Below, one piece after another: positions 17,573 through 24,945 of a stretch of DNA of 64,000 bases. The DNA is taken from the NCBI GenBank assembly GCA_947504205.1, contig CANNGL010000001.1:124001-188000 (forward strand), given 5' to 3'. Under the pieces are notes generated by a model. It did not search any database and was not told where the DNA came from. It saw nothing but the letters and a program-made list of their open reading frames with translations. The number at the start of each line of letters is the position of its first letter. The first letter of the stretch is position 1. The translations under genes and the position numbers were made by a program. This DNA comes from an uncultured Litoreibacter sp. (GTDB taxonomy: Bacteria; Pseudomonadota; Alphaproteobacteria; Rhodobacterales; Rhodobacteraceae).

Positions 17573-17624
17573 GGAAAGCTACCTTTACATCTGTGATCAA
17601 CATGATATGTAAAGGGTGCTTTCC
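17573..17624. promoter_or_regulatory. Long inverted repeat, probable operator of the XRE/membrane-protein pair
   Basis: Two 18-bp arms (17573-17590 and 17607-17624) are inverted repeats with 16 of 18 positions matching; core AC/CCTTTACAT against ATGTAAAGGG. The 16-nt spacer is AT-rich. The repeat ends 20 nt before the membrane-protein ATG, a position suited to autoregulation by the XRE protein encoded next. Confidence 0.6.
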
Positions 17625-17643
17625 AAAATTGAGGTGATGCACC

Positions 17644-18042
17644 ATGACAACCGAGCAAGCCACGTATCGTTACTTCAAGGTCTTCATTCCTGCCATTCTG
17701 GTTTATGGTTTTGGGTCGGTGGGCCTGACGCTGGCAGCCGAAAACATCACCATGCCTCCATTCGTGCTTTATGCATTGGCGCTCATCCCGACCCTCGCAA
17801 TGATGTGTGTGTTCTGGGCCCATTGGCGGTTTGCCGGCGAAATTGATGAATATCTCCGCCTCATCCAGATCAAGGCGACATTGGTTGGCGTCGCTTGCCT
17901 GCTGGTCCTGGCTTCGGGCTGGGGCACCCTGGAATTGCTGGCTGATGCTCCGAAGTTGCAGGTATTCTGGTTGCTGCCGATCTTCTGGGTGTCCCACTCT
18001 GCGGCAACCGCGTTCTTTTCCAAGAAGGAAGGCGTGTTCTGA
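17644..18042 (+). CDS. Four-helix membrane protein paired with XRE regulator
   Basis: A 132-residue integral membrane protein with four hydrophobic segments (about 15-35, 40-60, 78-98, 105-122). No enzymatic motif is visible. Its stop codon overlaps the start of the XRE regulator gene by one base (TGATG), so the two are translationally coupled. Small membrane protein plus short XRE regulator pairs are a common arrangement of unknown function. Function here is unknown. Confidence 0.75.
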   Translation: MTTEQATYRYFKVFIPAILVYGFGSVGLTLAAENITMPPFVLYALALIPTLAMMCVFWAHWRFAGEIDEYLRLIQIKATLVGVACLLVLASGWGTLELLADAPKLQVFWLLPIFWVSHSAATAFFSKKEGVF

Positions 18043-18284
18043 TGAAGAACGCACTGAAGGCGCTTCGGGCAGAGCGCGGCTGGTCACAGTCCGTGTTGGG
18101 GGAGTATCTTGACGTGTCCCGCCAAACGATTAACGCAATCGAGGCGGGCCGCTACGACCCATCGCTCCCTTTGGCATTCAAGATCGCGCGCCTGTTTGAG
18201 CTTCAGATTGAACAGATATTTGACGACGGATCAAAACACGCCACTACCGAACCACAAAACGAAAGATTGCGGCGGTCAGGTTGA
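18042..18284 (+). CDS. XRE-family HTH regulator (YozG-like)
   Basis: An 80-residue DNA-binding protein, essentially one helix-turn-helix domain: L-R-A-E-R-G-W-S-Q then L-G-E-Y-L-D-V-S-R-Q-T-I-N-A-I-E-A-G-R-Y (about 9-41) and a C-terminal helical extension ending near I-F-D-D. This matches the short YozG-type XRE family. It overlaps the preceding membrane-protein stop by one base. The 18-bp inverted repeat upstream of the pair is its most likely binding site. Confidence 0.9.
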   Translation: MKNALKALRAERGWSQSVLGEYLDVSRQTINAIEAGRYDPSLPLAFKIARLFELQIEQIFDDGSKHATTEPQNERLRRSG

Positions 18285-18427
18285 TATCTGGACGGCATGC
18301 GGCGGGGTGATTTTCTAAAGACTCCTGATGTCAGGCCCACGGCTTGTAGCTGTGCAGACGAGGGTCGAAGCTGAAGCGTGATTTGTCTGCGATAGAGAGG
18401 ACACAAGCGCTCCGTCGCGTCCAGCCA

Positions 18428-18473
18428 TAGTATCTATCCTCGTACTAAGGCAGAATAATTGTCCTTCTTTCAA
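18428..18473 (-). promoter_or_regulatory. HxlR-type operator, copy D
   Basis: AGTA-N10-TACT (18429-18446, extended to TAGTA/TACTA at 18428-18447) with the accessory element, read on the minus strand from 18470, at the same 24-nt offset as in the other four copies. The element is a weaker match (8 of 12). It lies 102 nt upstream of the AhpD-like gene; its orientation points away from that gene, so control of the gene would act through the symmetric part. Confidence 0.6.
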
Positions 18474-18548
18474 TATGTTATGGGCTTCCTTAGGTGTTTT
18501 CCACAAGCCGAGCCAATGGCTCGTGTGTCATCAAGATGGAGCAACACT

Positions 18549-19082
18549 ATGACCCCTTTCTCGAATCTGGGCCCGGATGCCAGCATCGGCGATATCCTGT
18601 TTTCCGACCCCGAACGCTTCGGGCCAATCCTGCTTTTTGCAAATAACGTCATGCGGGACGATGGGGCGCTCGACACGCCCACGCGGGAGCTTATTGCGGC
18701 CTACGTATCTGGTTTGAACGACTGTACCTTCTGCTACGGCGTTCATGACGCGACAGCTCTGCGCTTTGGCGTTGATGCGTCTTTGCTGGGGGCGCTGTTG
18801 GCCGATATCGATCAGGCTGCCATTGCCGATGATCAAAAGCCTGTCTTCGCATTTGCGCGCAAACTCACCCTGTCGCCATCCAGGGTCGCTGACGCAGACC
18901 GGCGGGCTGTTCTGGATGCCGGGCACTCCGAGACTGCGGTGAAAGACGTTGTGGCGATTGTCGCGCTTTTCAGTTTCTTCAACCGCCTCGTTGATGGCCA
19001 CGGTGTCAAAGGCAACGCCGACATATTTCAGCGCGACTCCGAGATGCTCGCAACATTTGGCTACGCCCCTCCACCCGGATGA
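18549..19082 (+). CDS. Carboxymuconolactone decarboxylase/AhpD-like protein
   Basis: A 177-residue AhpD-fold protein. The redox motif is D-C-T-F-C-Y-G-V-H, a CxxC followed by His, as in peroxidase-related alkylhydroperoxidase proteins. The open frame runs back to 18459, but the ATG at 18549 (M-T-P-F-S-N) starts the recognisable domain. The neighbouring SDR gene follows after 45 nt. With glutathione transferases and an HxlR regulator nearby, a role in peroxide or electrophile defence is plausible. Confidence 0.87.
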   Translation: MTPFSNLGPDASIGDILFSDPERFGPILLFANNVMRDDGALDTPTRELIAAYVSGLNDCTFCYGVHDATALRFGVDASLLGALLADIDQAAIADDQKPVFAFARKLTLSPSRVADADRRAVLDAGHSETAVKDVVAIVALFSFFNRLVDGHGVKGNADIFQRDSEMLATFGYAPPPG

Positions 19083-19127
19083 AGCGCCCAATCGGACACG
19101 TCTTCCATTCATATAAAGGAACCCCAA

Positions 19128-19874
19128 ATGAACCGGATTTGTAAAACAGCCCTCGTCATCGGGGGCAGCAGAGGCATTGGGAAGGAACTCGCCCTTGCCC
19201 TAGAGGCATCAGGCACACAAACCCATGTTGTTGCGCGGTCGCAGGCTGATCTCGCGGAACTTCAAGCAAACGCACCCGGCATCAAGACAATCAGGAAAGA
19301 CGCCGCGGAAGAGGGGGTGGCACTTGAGCTGCTGACACGTGTCCAGCCTGACCTCTTGGTCCTATGCGTTGGCGCGACACCTGAAATGGCGCCGCTTCAG
19401 ACCCAAACCTGGGATGAATTCAGCAAGGCTTGGAACGCGGATGTCAAAGTGGCGCACAGTTTCATGTCCGCGACCTTGACCCAGCCTATGGCAAGGGGCG
19501 GCACAATTGTCAGTTTCTCCAGCGGCGCGGGTTTGAGCGGATCGCGTCTCTCTGGCGGATATGCTGGGGCGAAACGGATGCAGCACTTCCTTGCCGAATA
19601 TGCGCAACGAGAAGCGGATGACCTTGATCTGGGTTTGCGGTTTCTGTCGGTCATTCCCAAGCAACTCGTGCAGGGAACCGAAAAAGGGTTGGGGGCCGCA
19701 ACAGCCTATTCAGCGGCGGTTGGCAAGCCGTTGGATCAGTTCTGGGCGCAGTGGGACAAGGCGTTGACCGCCCCAGACATCGCTGCGCATGTGATGAACC
19801 TGTTGAGCGAGACCGCCCCGTTGCCGACCAACACCTATGTGATTACGGGCAACGGGATGACGGAGGCTGGCTGA
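19128..19874 (+). CDS. Short-chain dehydrogenase/reductase
   Basis: A 248-residue classical-type SDR. The cofactor loop reads G-G-S-R-G-I-G near residue 11, with A-R-S after the second strand pointing to NADP preference, the catalytic Ser in F-S-S-G-A and the Y-x-x-x-K pair in G-G-Y-A-G-A-K. An AAAGGAA site precedes the ATG. It follows the AhpD-like gene and probably shares its transcript. Substrate unknown. Confidence 0.9.
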   Translation: MNRICKTALVIGGSRGIGKELALALEASGTQTHVVARSQADLAELQANAPGIKTIRKDAAEEGVALELLTRVQPDLLVLCVGATPEMAPLQTQTWDEFSKAWNADVKVAHSFMSATLTQPMARGGTIVSFSSGAGLSGSRLSGGYAGAKRMQHFLAEYAQREADDLDLGLRFLSVIPKQLVQGTEKGLGAATAYSAAVGKPLDQFWAQWDKALTAPDIAAHVMNLLSETAPLPTNTYVITGNGMTEAG

Positions 19875-19878
19875 TGCA

Positions 19879-19903
19879 ACTGCCCCATTCCAAGTGGGGC
19901 AGT
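19879..19903. terminator. Stem-loop between convergent genes
   Basis: A perfect 8-bp stem ACTGCCCC/GGGGCAGT (19879-19886 with 19896-19903) and 9-nt loop lies just past the SDR stop and before the end of the convergent VOC gene. No T tract on either side; a bidirectional terminator is likely by position. Confidence 0.6.
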
Positions 19904-19921
19904 CGACAATCCTACGGGCGA

Positions 19922-20554
19922 TCACCTCAAGGTCTTGAGGCCCGAAGGTGTTTTGATCTCCGCCACTATCCGCGTTTCGCCGCTTTCCACGGAAATCCGC
20001 GGATCATCCAATTTTCCATCAAGCCATGTAGAGATCGTATCGGCCTCTGGATGGGTGATCGAAAGCGAAACAAAGCTACAACCCCGACCCTCCATTCTGG
20101 TTGCCACATGCGGGCCGTCCGGCCATTGCAGCACCTTTGGGAATGCACCCGACAGAGGGAGTTTCCCATCGTCACACACTGACATCTGCCATTTGAGATC
20201 ACCGCGCGTCATGTCGATGATGGGTCCGGTAGTGGCCTGCCGCCCGGCGAGAGCGGAGTGGATATCGCTTGCCCCGACCACCCATGTTCCGATGCGGGGG
20301 TCTTCATCAAACGCGTCGAGACCAAACCAACGGGCGCGGGTCGGGCGTGGCGCTTTCGGATCAATGGCGATGACCTCAAGAAAGCAATCCTTTCCGAGCG
20401 AGAGCAGCAGGTTATGTGTCCCCATACGTGGGTGCGCCCCACCCGGAGGCATGTCAATTCCCAGCGTGTCGCGAACGTAGTCGACACCCTCTTCAAGCGT
20501 TCTCGCCAGGATGGCGATGTGGTCAAAGACAAGATCGGATTTGCAAGATTGCAT
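19922..20554 (-). CDS. VOC/glyoxalase-like domain protein
   Basis: A 210-residue protein of the glyoxalase-like (PF13468-type) family. It begins with F-D-H-I-A-I-L-A-R-T-L-E-E-G, the usual strand with a metal-type His, and contains G-T-H-N-L-L-L-S-L and C-F-L-E-V-I-A-I strands of the vicinal oxygen chelate fold. It is 24 nt downstream of a glutathione transferase gene on the same strand, so both are probably transcribed from the operator-bearing gap at 21257-21475. Substrate unknown. Confidence 0.85.
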   Translation of the reverse strand: MQSCKSDLVFDHIAILARTLEEGVDYVRDTLGIDMPPGGAHPRMGTHNLLLSLGKDCFLEVIAIDPKAPRPTRARWFGLDAFDEDPRIGTWVVGASDIHSALAGRQATTGPIIDMTRGDLKWQMSVCDDGKLPLSGAFPKVLQWPDGPHVATRMEGRGCSFVSLSITHPEADTISTWLDGKLDDPRISVESGETRIVAEIKTPSGLKTLR

Positions 20555-20578
20555 GTTTAGACCTCCTTTCTTTGCGCG

Positions 20579-21256
20579 TCACCAGTGGCCGGGCATCGTG
20601 GCTTCCACACCCGGACGCTCAAACACGCGCTGCTTCCATGCTTCCAGGTATTCAAGCGTATTGGCAAGCTCTGCAAACCCGAGCTCTGCCATGAGATCCG
20701 GTTTGGTTTCAGATGCCCTCTGGACCAGCCTGATTTCAACCCATGACACCGCATCGGCGGCTGATGGTGTTTCTCCCGCCAGAAAATTGCGCCCGTCTTT
20801 CAACTTGTCGTCGAGAAACCGCATCTCCGCCTGCATCGCCTCAGCGGCTGTCTTTAAGGGGTGCCACTTGGCTGTGCCTTTGTCAGCCATCGACGCACCT
20901 CCAAAGAATACCGGTGTCAGAAAGTCCGCCGCCGCTTTGCGCAGATACTGCCGGCTTTCCATCGTCGCTTGCCAGATTTCGGCGGCCTCCTGATCTGTCG
21001 CGCCAAAGAGGGGTCTTTCGGGAAACTTCCGGTCCAGCCATGCGAGAATGGCCATCGAGTCGCGGATCACGACGCTGTCGCTTTCAATGACCGGAACCGT
21101 CCCGCGCGGATTGAGCGAAATGAACGGCTCGGCTTTGTGTTCATTTTCGGACAGCTTGAGTTCGTTGATTTCGGCGTTCAGCCCTTTAAAGGCCAGCCCA
21201 AGCAGAACGCGCCATCCACGCGGTGAGCCACTGATAGTCGTAAGTGTAAGTGTCAT
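20579..21256 (-). CDS. Glutathione S-transferase family protein
   Basis: A 225-residue protein with the thioredoxin-like N-domain, starting T-L-T-T-I-S-G-S-P-R-G-W-R-V, N-P-R-G-T-V-P-V-I (cis-Pro loop) and E-S/D-S-M-A-I-L-A-W-L, then the all-helical C-domain with S-A-A-D-A. Its paralogue is encoded at 22242-22955, and both share the I-S-G-S-P-x-G-W-R-V-L-L-G-L start. Divergent from an SDR gene across a gap with two face-to-face operator elements. Likely conjugates electrophiles or reduces peroxides. Confidence 0.9.
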   Translation of the reverse strand: MTLTLTTISGSPRGWRVLLGLAFKGLNAEINELKLSENEHKAEPFISLNPRGTVPVIESDSVVIRDSMAILAWLDRKFPERPLFGATDQEAAEIWQATMESRQYLRKAAADFLTPVFFGGASMADKGTAKWHPLKTAAEAMQAEMRFLDDKLKDGRNFLAGETPSAADAVSWVEIRLVQRASETKPDLMAELGFAELANTLEYLEAWKQRVFERPGVEATMPGHW

Positions 21257-21302
21257 CGGTTTCTCCCTTGTGCTGCGAGAGACGTAACGACCGGAAATGC
21301 CT

Positions 21303-21411
21303 TTGCAAGAAGGCAGAATTGCTGGCCCAAGTATGAGGTTTCGTACTGTCAGAGCGCCGAGCGGGCGGTATCAAAAAGCGTACTATTTCCAAGAATTCTG
21401 CCTTCTTGTCG
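21303..21411. promoter_or_regulatory. Two face-to-face HxlR-type operators, copies A1 and A2
   Basis: Copy A1 (plus): CAAGAAGGCAGA element at 21306-21317 and AGTA-N10-TACT at 21330-21347. Copy A2 (minus): the same element from 21408 downwards and GGTA-N10-TACT at 21367-21384. Element-to-half-site offset is 24 nt in both. The two elements form a perfect 15-bp inverted repeat (21306-21320 with 21394-21408). They serve the divergent glutathione transferase and SDR genes. Confidence 0.75.
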
Positions 21412-21475
21412 AAAAATACCACGGGTCCTATTTCGGTTTCGAACCACGGAAACTGAGATGATTGGACCCCGTCAC

Positions 21476-22225
21476 ATGGGAAAGCTGAATGACAAAAACG
21501 CGCTCATAACAGGCGGCACCACAGGCATCGGATACGCCACCGCAGAGGTCTTTTTGGCGCAAGGCGCGCGGGTTGCGATCACGGGTCAAAATGCAGATCG
21601 TCTGACCGCGGCTGCAGAGTTGCTCGGCGACGATGTTCTGGCGTTGCGCACTGATCAGACCGATTTAAACCAGATCGATCAGATGGTCAGCCGGCTTGGC
21701 GACGCCTTCGGATCAATCGACAACCTGTTTCTAAATGCCGGGATCACGCTGCCTGCGCCTGTTGAGGAAGTTACCGAGGATCAGTTCGACCATCTCTATC
21801 AGACAAACCTGAAGGGGCCGTTCTTCACGCTGCAAAAAATGCTCCCGGTTTTGTCCGATGAGGCAAGGGTTGTCATCAATGCCTCGAACCTCGCCGGGAT
21901 GGGCGTTCCAACAACAGGCGCTTACGCCGCGACCAAGGGCGCGCTCGTATCGCTGACGCGTGTCTTTGCCGCGGAATTGCTGCCCAAGGGCATCCGGGTC
22001 AACGCTGTGGCCCCCGGTCCGGTCGCAACACCGAGCATGAGCAAGCTGGGCATGAGCGACGATCAGCTTCAGGGCCTCATGGAACAATTAACCACAACGA
22101 TCCCGATGGGCCGCATCGGTCAGCCTGACGAAATTGCGAAGGCAGTTCTGTTTCTTGCAACGGACGGAGCCGACTTCATGACGGGTGAAATCATCACCCT
22201 CGACGGCGGCTGGAGCAGCCTCTGA
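21476..22225 (+). CDS. Short-chain dehydrogenase/reductase
   Basis: A 249-residue classical SDR. N-terminal cofactor loop T-G-G-T-T-G-I-G, the N-A-G-I motif, catalytic Y-A-A-T-K in G-A-Y-A-A-T-K-G-A, and the C-terminal I-T-L-D-G-G-W-S-S-L. The ATG at 21476 (M-G-K-L-N-D-K) is at the usual family distance; an in-frame ATG at 21458 is possible. It leads a run with a glutathione transferase, SRPBCC and DUF1330 genes, downstream of operator A1. Confidence 0.9.
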   Translation: MGKLNDKNALITGGTTGIGYATAEVFLAQGARVAITGQNADRLTAAAELLGDDVLALRTDQTDLNQIDQMVSRLGDAFGSIDNLFLNAGITLPAPVEEVTEDQFDHLYQTNLKGPFFTLQKMLPVLSDEARVVINASNLAGMGVPTTGAYAATKGALVSLTRVFAAELLPKGIRVNAVAPGPVATPSMSKLGMSDDQLQGLMEQLTTTIPMGRIGQPDEIAKAVLFLATDGADFMTGEIITLDGGWSSL

Positions 22226-22241
22226 GCATCAGGGAAATGAG

Positions 22242-22955
22242 ATGAGCATCACAGTCTACAATATCAGCGGATCCCCTATGGGGTGGCGGGTTCTCCTCGG
22301 GCTCACCTTCAAGCGGCTCGACTATGAAGTTGTCTATCTCAGCGGATCAGACAACGAACACAAGCACGCGGATTTCTTGCAGAAGAACCCTCACGGGAAA
22401 GTTCCGGTTCTGGAATTTGACGGGGTATTCCGACGCGAGTCGCTCGCGATCCTCGGGTGGCTTGACGAACAGTTTTCCCAAAATCCTCTTTTCGGCGCCT
22501 CTACCGATGAAACCTCGAAAGTTTGGACGACCGCCGCACGCCACAGCGACTATCTGCTGAAAGCCACAAATGACGTCGTCTTCCCGGTGTTCAATGGTGA
22601 GGACGGCGTACCAAAGACCGGTGCCGAGGGCAGGGCAGGCCTTGACCAGGCGTGTGGTCTATTGCGCGTTGAATTGGCAGAGCTGGAGCGCCACCTGATC
22701 GAGACGCGGTTTCTGTGTGGAGACACGCCAAGCGCGGCTGACGCGGTCGCCTTTCCCGATGTTGGAAGGATTGTCCGCGCAATGCAGACCAGGCCGTGGT
22801 CAATGTCGGACTTGGCCTTTGAAAACCTCGCTCAGGATTTCCCCAACCTTGCCCGATGGCGCGACCGCATAGCCGCTCTGCCGGGCTATTCCAGAACAGT
22901 GCCGCCGCACTGGGACGACCATGATCAGAAAAGGAGCAATCATGACCAGCAATAG
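22242..22955 (+). CDS. Glutathione S-transferase family protein
   Basis: A 237-residue protein with the same N-terminal I-S-G-S-P-M-G-W-R-V-L-L-G-L start and N-P-H-G-K-V-P-V-L loop as the divergently encoded paralogue at 20579-21256. The C-domain carries S-A-A-D-A-V-A-F-P. The ATG lies 16 nt after the SDR stop. The longer open frame from 22185 is read-through of the SDR. The last 14 bases overlap the SRPBCC gene. Two paralogues flanking one operator region suggests a local duplication. Confidence 0.9.
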   Translation: MSITVYNISGSPMGWRVLLGLTFKRLDYEVVYLSGSDNEHKHADFLQKNPHGKVPVLEFDGVFRRESLAILGWLDEQFSQNPLFGASTDETSKVWTTAARHSDYLLKATNDVVFPVFNGEDGVPKTGAEGRAGLDQACGLLRVELAELERHLIETRFLCGDTPSAADAVAFPDVGRIVRAMQTRPWSMSDLAFENLAQDFPNLARWRDRIAALPGYSRTVPPHWDDHDQKRSNHDQQ

Positions 22956-23394
22956 CTATGAAAGAACGATCCGCACAACCGCATCCAAAGACGAGGTCTA
23001 CGCCGCTTTGACCACCGGGATCGCTCATTGGTGGACCAGCGATGCGGGCGTGTTTGAAGAACCCGGCGATATCGCGAAATTCGGTTTCAACGGCAAGCGT
23101 GGCTACTGGACCTTCAAGGCCACGACGTTGGACAAAGACCGTGTGGAACTGGAATGCGTCGAAGCGCTGCATATCCATGAGGGGCAGCCCAAGGAGATTG
23201 AAACCGAGTGGCTCGGAACCCGCGCGATCTGGACCATGAGCGACCGCGCCAACGGGACAGAGATACACTTTGTCCATGACGGCCTGACACCGGATCTTCT
23301 GTGTTTCGACATCTGCGAGGCGGGGTGGGACATGTTCTTTGTCGACAGCCTTCAGGCCTATCTCGACACCGGCACTGGCAAGCCACATGCGTAA
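22942..23394 (+). CDS. SRPBCC (AHSA1-like) domain protein
   Basis: A 150-residue START/Bet v1-like protein of the AHSA1 branch: T-I-R-T-T-A-S-K-D-E-V-Y-A-A-L-T, H-W-W-T-S-D-A-G and the terminal helix D-M-F-F-V-D-S-L-Q-A-Y-L-D-T. Members bind hydrophobic ligands or act with Hsp90-type partners; many are uncharacterised. The ATG at 22942 follows AAAGGAGC and overlaps the glutathione transferase gene by 14 nt. Its role in the stress island is unknown. Confidence 0.88.
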   Translation: MTSNSYERTIRTTASKDEVYAALTTGIAHWWTSDAGVFEEPGDIAKFGFNGKRGYWTFKATTLDKDRVELECVEALHIHEGQPKEIETEWLGTRAIWTMSDRANGTEIHFVHDGLTPDLLCFDICEAGWDMFFVDSLQAYLDTGTGKPHA

Positions 23395-23539
23395 GGCTGG
23401 CAAGTCTCACGCAGCGGACCAGACATCTGCTTCAGCTAAAGACCACACCACAGAGGATTTCTGGGCGCAGATGCTCGCGCGTCTGGACAAGGAGTTGGGT
23501 CTGAAACCCCACGCAAACATCACAAAAGAGGTCAAGTAA
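23387..23539 (+). CDS. Possible small coupled ORF, hypothetical
   Basis: A 50-residue basic ORF whose ATG overlaps the SRPBCC stop (8 nt) and whose stop overlaps the next ATG (TAATG). It fills the whole gap between the two genes and contains D-F-W-A-Q-M-L-A-R-L-D-K-E, an amphipathic helix. The double overlap favours a real, coupled gene, but I do not recognise the sequence. Confidence 0.45.
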   Translation: MRKAGKSHAADQTSASAKDHTTEDFWAQMLARLDKELGLKPHANITKEVK

Positions 23540-23979
23540 TGAACATTGAAGCGATCCTGGATCAGCTTGTTGGATGGTACGGAGATGGATCTGATGGCGC
23601 TGTCCCCAGTGCCGATCAGTGGGCGCATGTTTTGAACCGAGATCCGGATCAGGCGCTCACCCTGATCAATTTTTTCAAGTTTCGCGAGACTGCGAACTAT
23701 GCCGGAAGCTCTGGAGGAATTTCGGGCAGCGACGCCTTCGATCAATACGCGGCCGTCAGTGTGCCGACCATGCAGCGTGTGGGTGGAAAATTTCTGCTCG
23801 TCGCCCCATTTGAAGCTGCCTTGATCGGTGCGGGCGAAGATTGGGATCTCGTGGCCATCGGCGCGTATCCGAACTTGCAAGCTTTCCTCGACCTCTATCA
23901 GGACGCCGCATATCGCGAGGCCTTCACGCATCGCACGGCGGCATGTGCCGCCCAAAAGGTGCTTGTCGCCTCCGGCTGA
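23539..23979 (+). CDS. DUF1330-like protein
   Basis: A 146-residue soluble protein whose second half looks like a dimeric alpha/beta-barrel DUF1330 domain: L-I-N-F-F-K-F-R, the Y-A-A-V-S-V-P-T-M segment, G-G-K-F-L-L-V-A, and W-D-L-V-A-I-G-A-Y-P-N-L-Q-A-F-L-D-L-Y, followed by a H-R-T-A-A tail. It ends the SDR-led run and is followed by a strong stem-loop. No catalytic role is known. Confidence 0.75.
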   Translation: MNIEAILDQLVGWYGDGSDGAVPSADQWAHVLNRDPDQALTLINFFKFRETANYAGSSGGISGSDAFDQYAAVSVPTMQRVGGKFLLVAPFEAALIGAGEDWDLVAIGAYPNLQAFLDLYQDAAYREAFTHRTAACAAQKVLVASG

Positions 23980-23985
23980 TCTCCA

Positions 23986-24012
23986 ATGCTGCCCAGCTAG
24001 ACTGGGCAGCAT
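23986..24012. terminator. Strong stem-loop between convergent genes
   Basis: A perfect 11-bp stem (23986-23996 with 24002-24012) and 5-nt loop, arms ATGCTGCCCAG and CTGGGCAGCAT. It is placed between the ends of two convergent genes and probably terminates both, although no T tract is present. Confidence 0.7.
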
Positions 24013-24021
24013 GAAACAGTG

Positions 24022-24435
24022 TCAGGCGCGCTGCGCGCGCATCGATACCACCCCAATCCAAAGACCAAGCAGCGTCGTATGCAGGGCGATAAACCCGCCC
24101 GTCAGCAAGAACCACAGCACCAAATCGTCAATCCTAACCTTTGCCGCGATGCCAAATAGCGCCGATGCTGCCGAAAAAAGACCCATGAGCCACGCCACTT
24201 TCACCGCGTCAAACACCGATCCGTTTCGCCAATCCGTTCGAAAGTAGAGCAAAACAATTGCTAAGGCCTCAAGGACCCATGCGATCATTCCATAAAGGTA
24301 CAGAGGGTCGTCCATGCGGGTGAAGACGCCCAAGTTGAGGAACTGTTGTTCAAAAAGGAAAACATGCCAAAAGACGGCAAGGCACGCAGTTATGAGAAAG
24401 GCGCCCACGAAGGCCACCCATTGTGTTCTTGTCAT
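24022..24435 (-). CDS. Four-helix membrane protein, hypothetical
   Basis: A 137-residue integral membrane protein with four hydrophobic helices (about 8-28, 45-65, 78-98, 105-128). No motif recognised. It is divergent from the HxlR gene across a 141-nt gap containing operator copy B, so it may be co-regulated. Function unknown. Confidence 0.72.
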   Translation of the reverse strand: MTRTQWVAFVGAFLITACLAVFWHVFLFEQQFLNLGVFTRMDDPLYLYGMIAWVLEALAIVLLYFRTDWRNGSVFDAVKVAWLMGLFSAASALFGIAAKVRIDDLVLWFLLTGGFIALHTTLLGLWIGVVSMRAQRA

Positions 24436-24513
24436 TTCGCTACTCCGGATAAGTGACAGAGTACGGCCTGCTTTCTGGCCGCCTGTTTCCAGAGATACGG
24501 GTTTGGTATTTCA

Positions 24514-24558
24514 TTGCAAGTAGACAGTATTTTCGCATATAGTATCAAAAAAGATACT
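24514..24558 (+). promoter_or_regulatory. HxlR-type operator and promoter, copy B (autoregulatory)
   Basis: TTGCAA (24514-24519) and TATAGT (24538-24543) at 18-nt spacing form a promoter. The -10 box runs into a palindrome AGTATC-N6-GATACT (24541-24558), i.e. AGTA-N10-TACT. The accessory element CAAGTAGACAGT begins at 24517, 24 nt before the palindrome. It sits 18 nt upstream of the HxlR start codon. Confidence 0.75.
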
Positions 24559-24576
24559 GTAACCGGAGAGATAGAG

Positions 24577-24927
24577 ATGGTCACAACATCAGAAGCCGAA
24601 GCGCTAGAAAAACATCCAGAGTTGGCTGATCTCTGTCCGATGCCCGACATTGCAAAACTGATCGGTGGGAAGTGGAAGCTCATCATTCTGCAAATTCTGA
24701 TCTTCAAGGGCACCAAACGGTTCAATGAACTCAGACGCATGATCCCGGGCGTCACCCAGACAATGCTGACCAATCAGTTGCGGGCGCTGGAAGCTGACGG
24801 ATTGGTCACACGCAAAATCTATGCGGAAGTGCCGCCGAAGGTGGAATACACTGCCACGCAGCGTGCCCTGGACCTCGAAGAGATGTTTCACGCAATGCAT
24901 AACTGGTGGATGCGGGCGGACGGTTAG
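24577..24927 (+). CDS. HxlR-family transcriptional regulator
   Basis: A 116-residue winged-helix protein. The family start L-C-P-M-P-D-I-A-K-L-I-G-G-K-W-K-L-I-I-L is at residues 19-38, followed by the recognition region F-N-E-L-R-R-M-I-P-G-V-T-Q-T-M-L-T-N-Q-L-R. Cys20 lies just before the first helix, the position of the redox cysteine in quinone/aldehyde-sensing members such as YodB and HypR. The ATG at 24577 follows GGAGAGA. Its own promoter carries operator copy B, so it probably represses itself and the surrounding stress genes until an electrophile modifies Cys20. Confidence 0.92.
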   Translation: MVTTSEAEALEKHPELADLCPMPDIAKLIGGKWKLIILQILIFKGTKRFNELRRMIPGVTQTMLTNQLRALEADGLVTRKIYAEVPPKVEYTATQRALDLEEMFHAMHNWWMRADG

Positions 24928-24945
24928 TCCCGTCCACCCCAGTGG

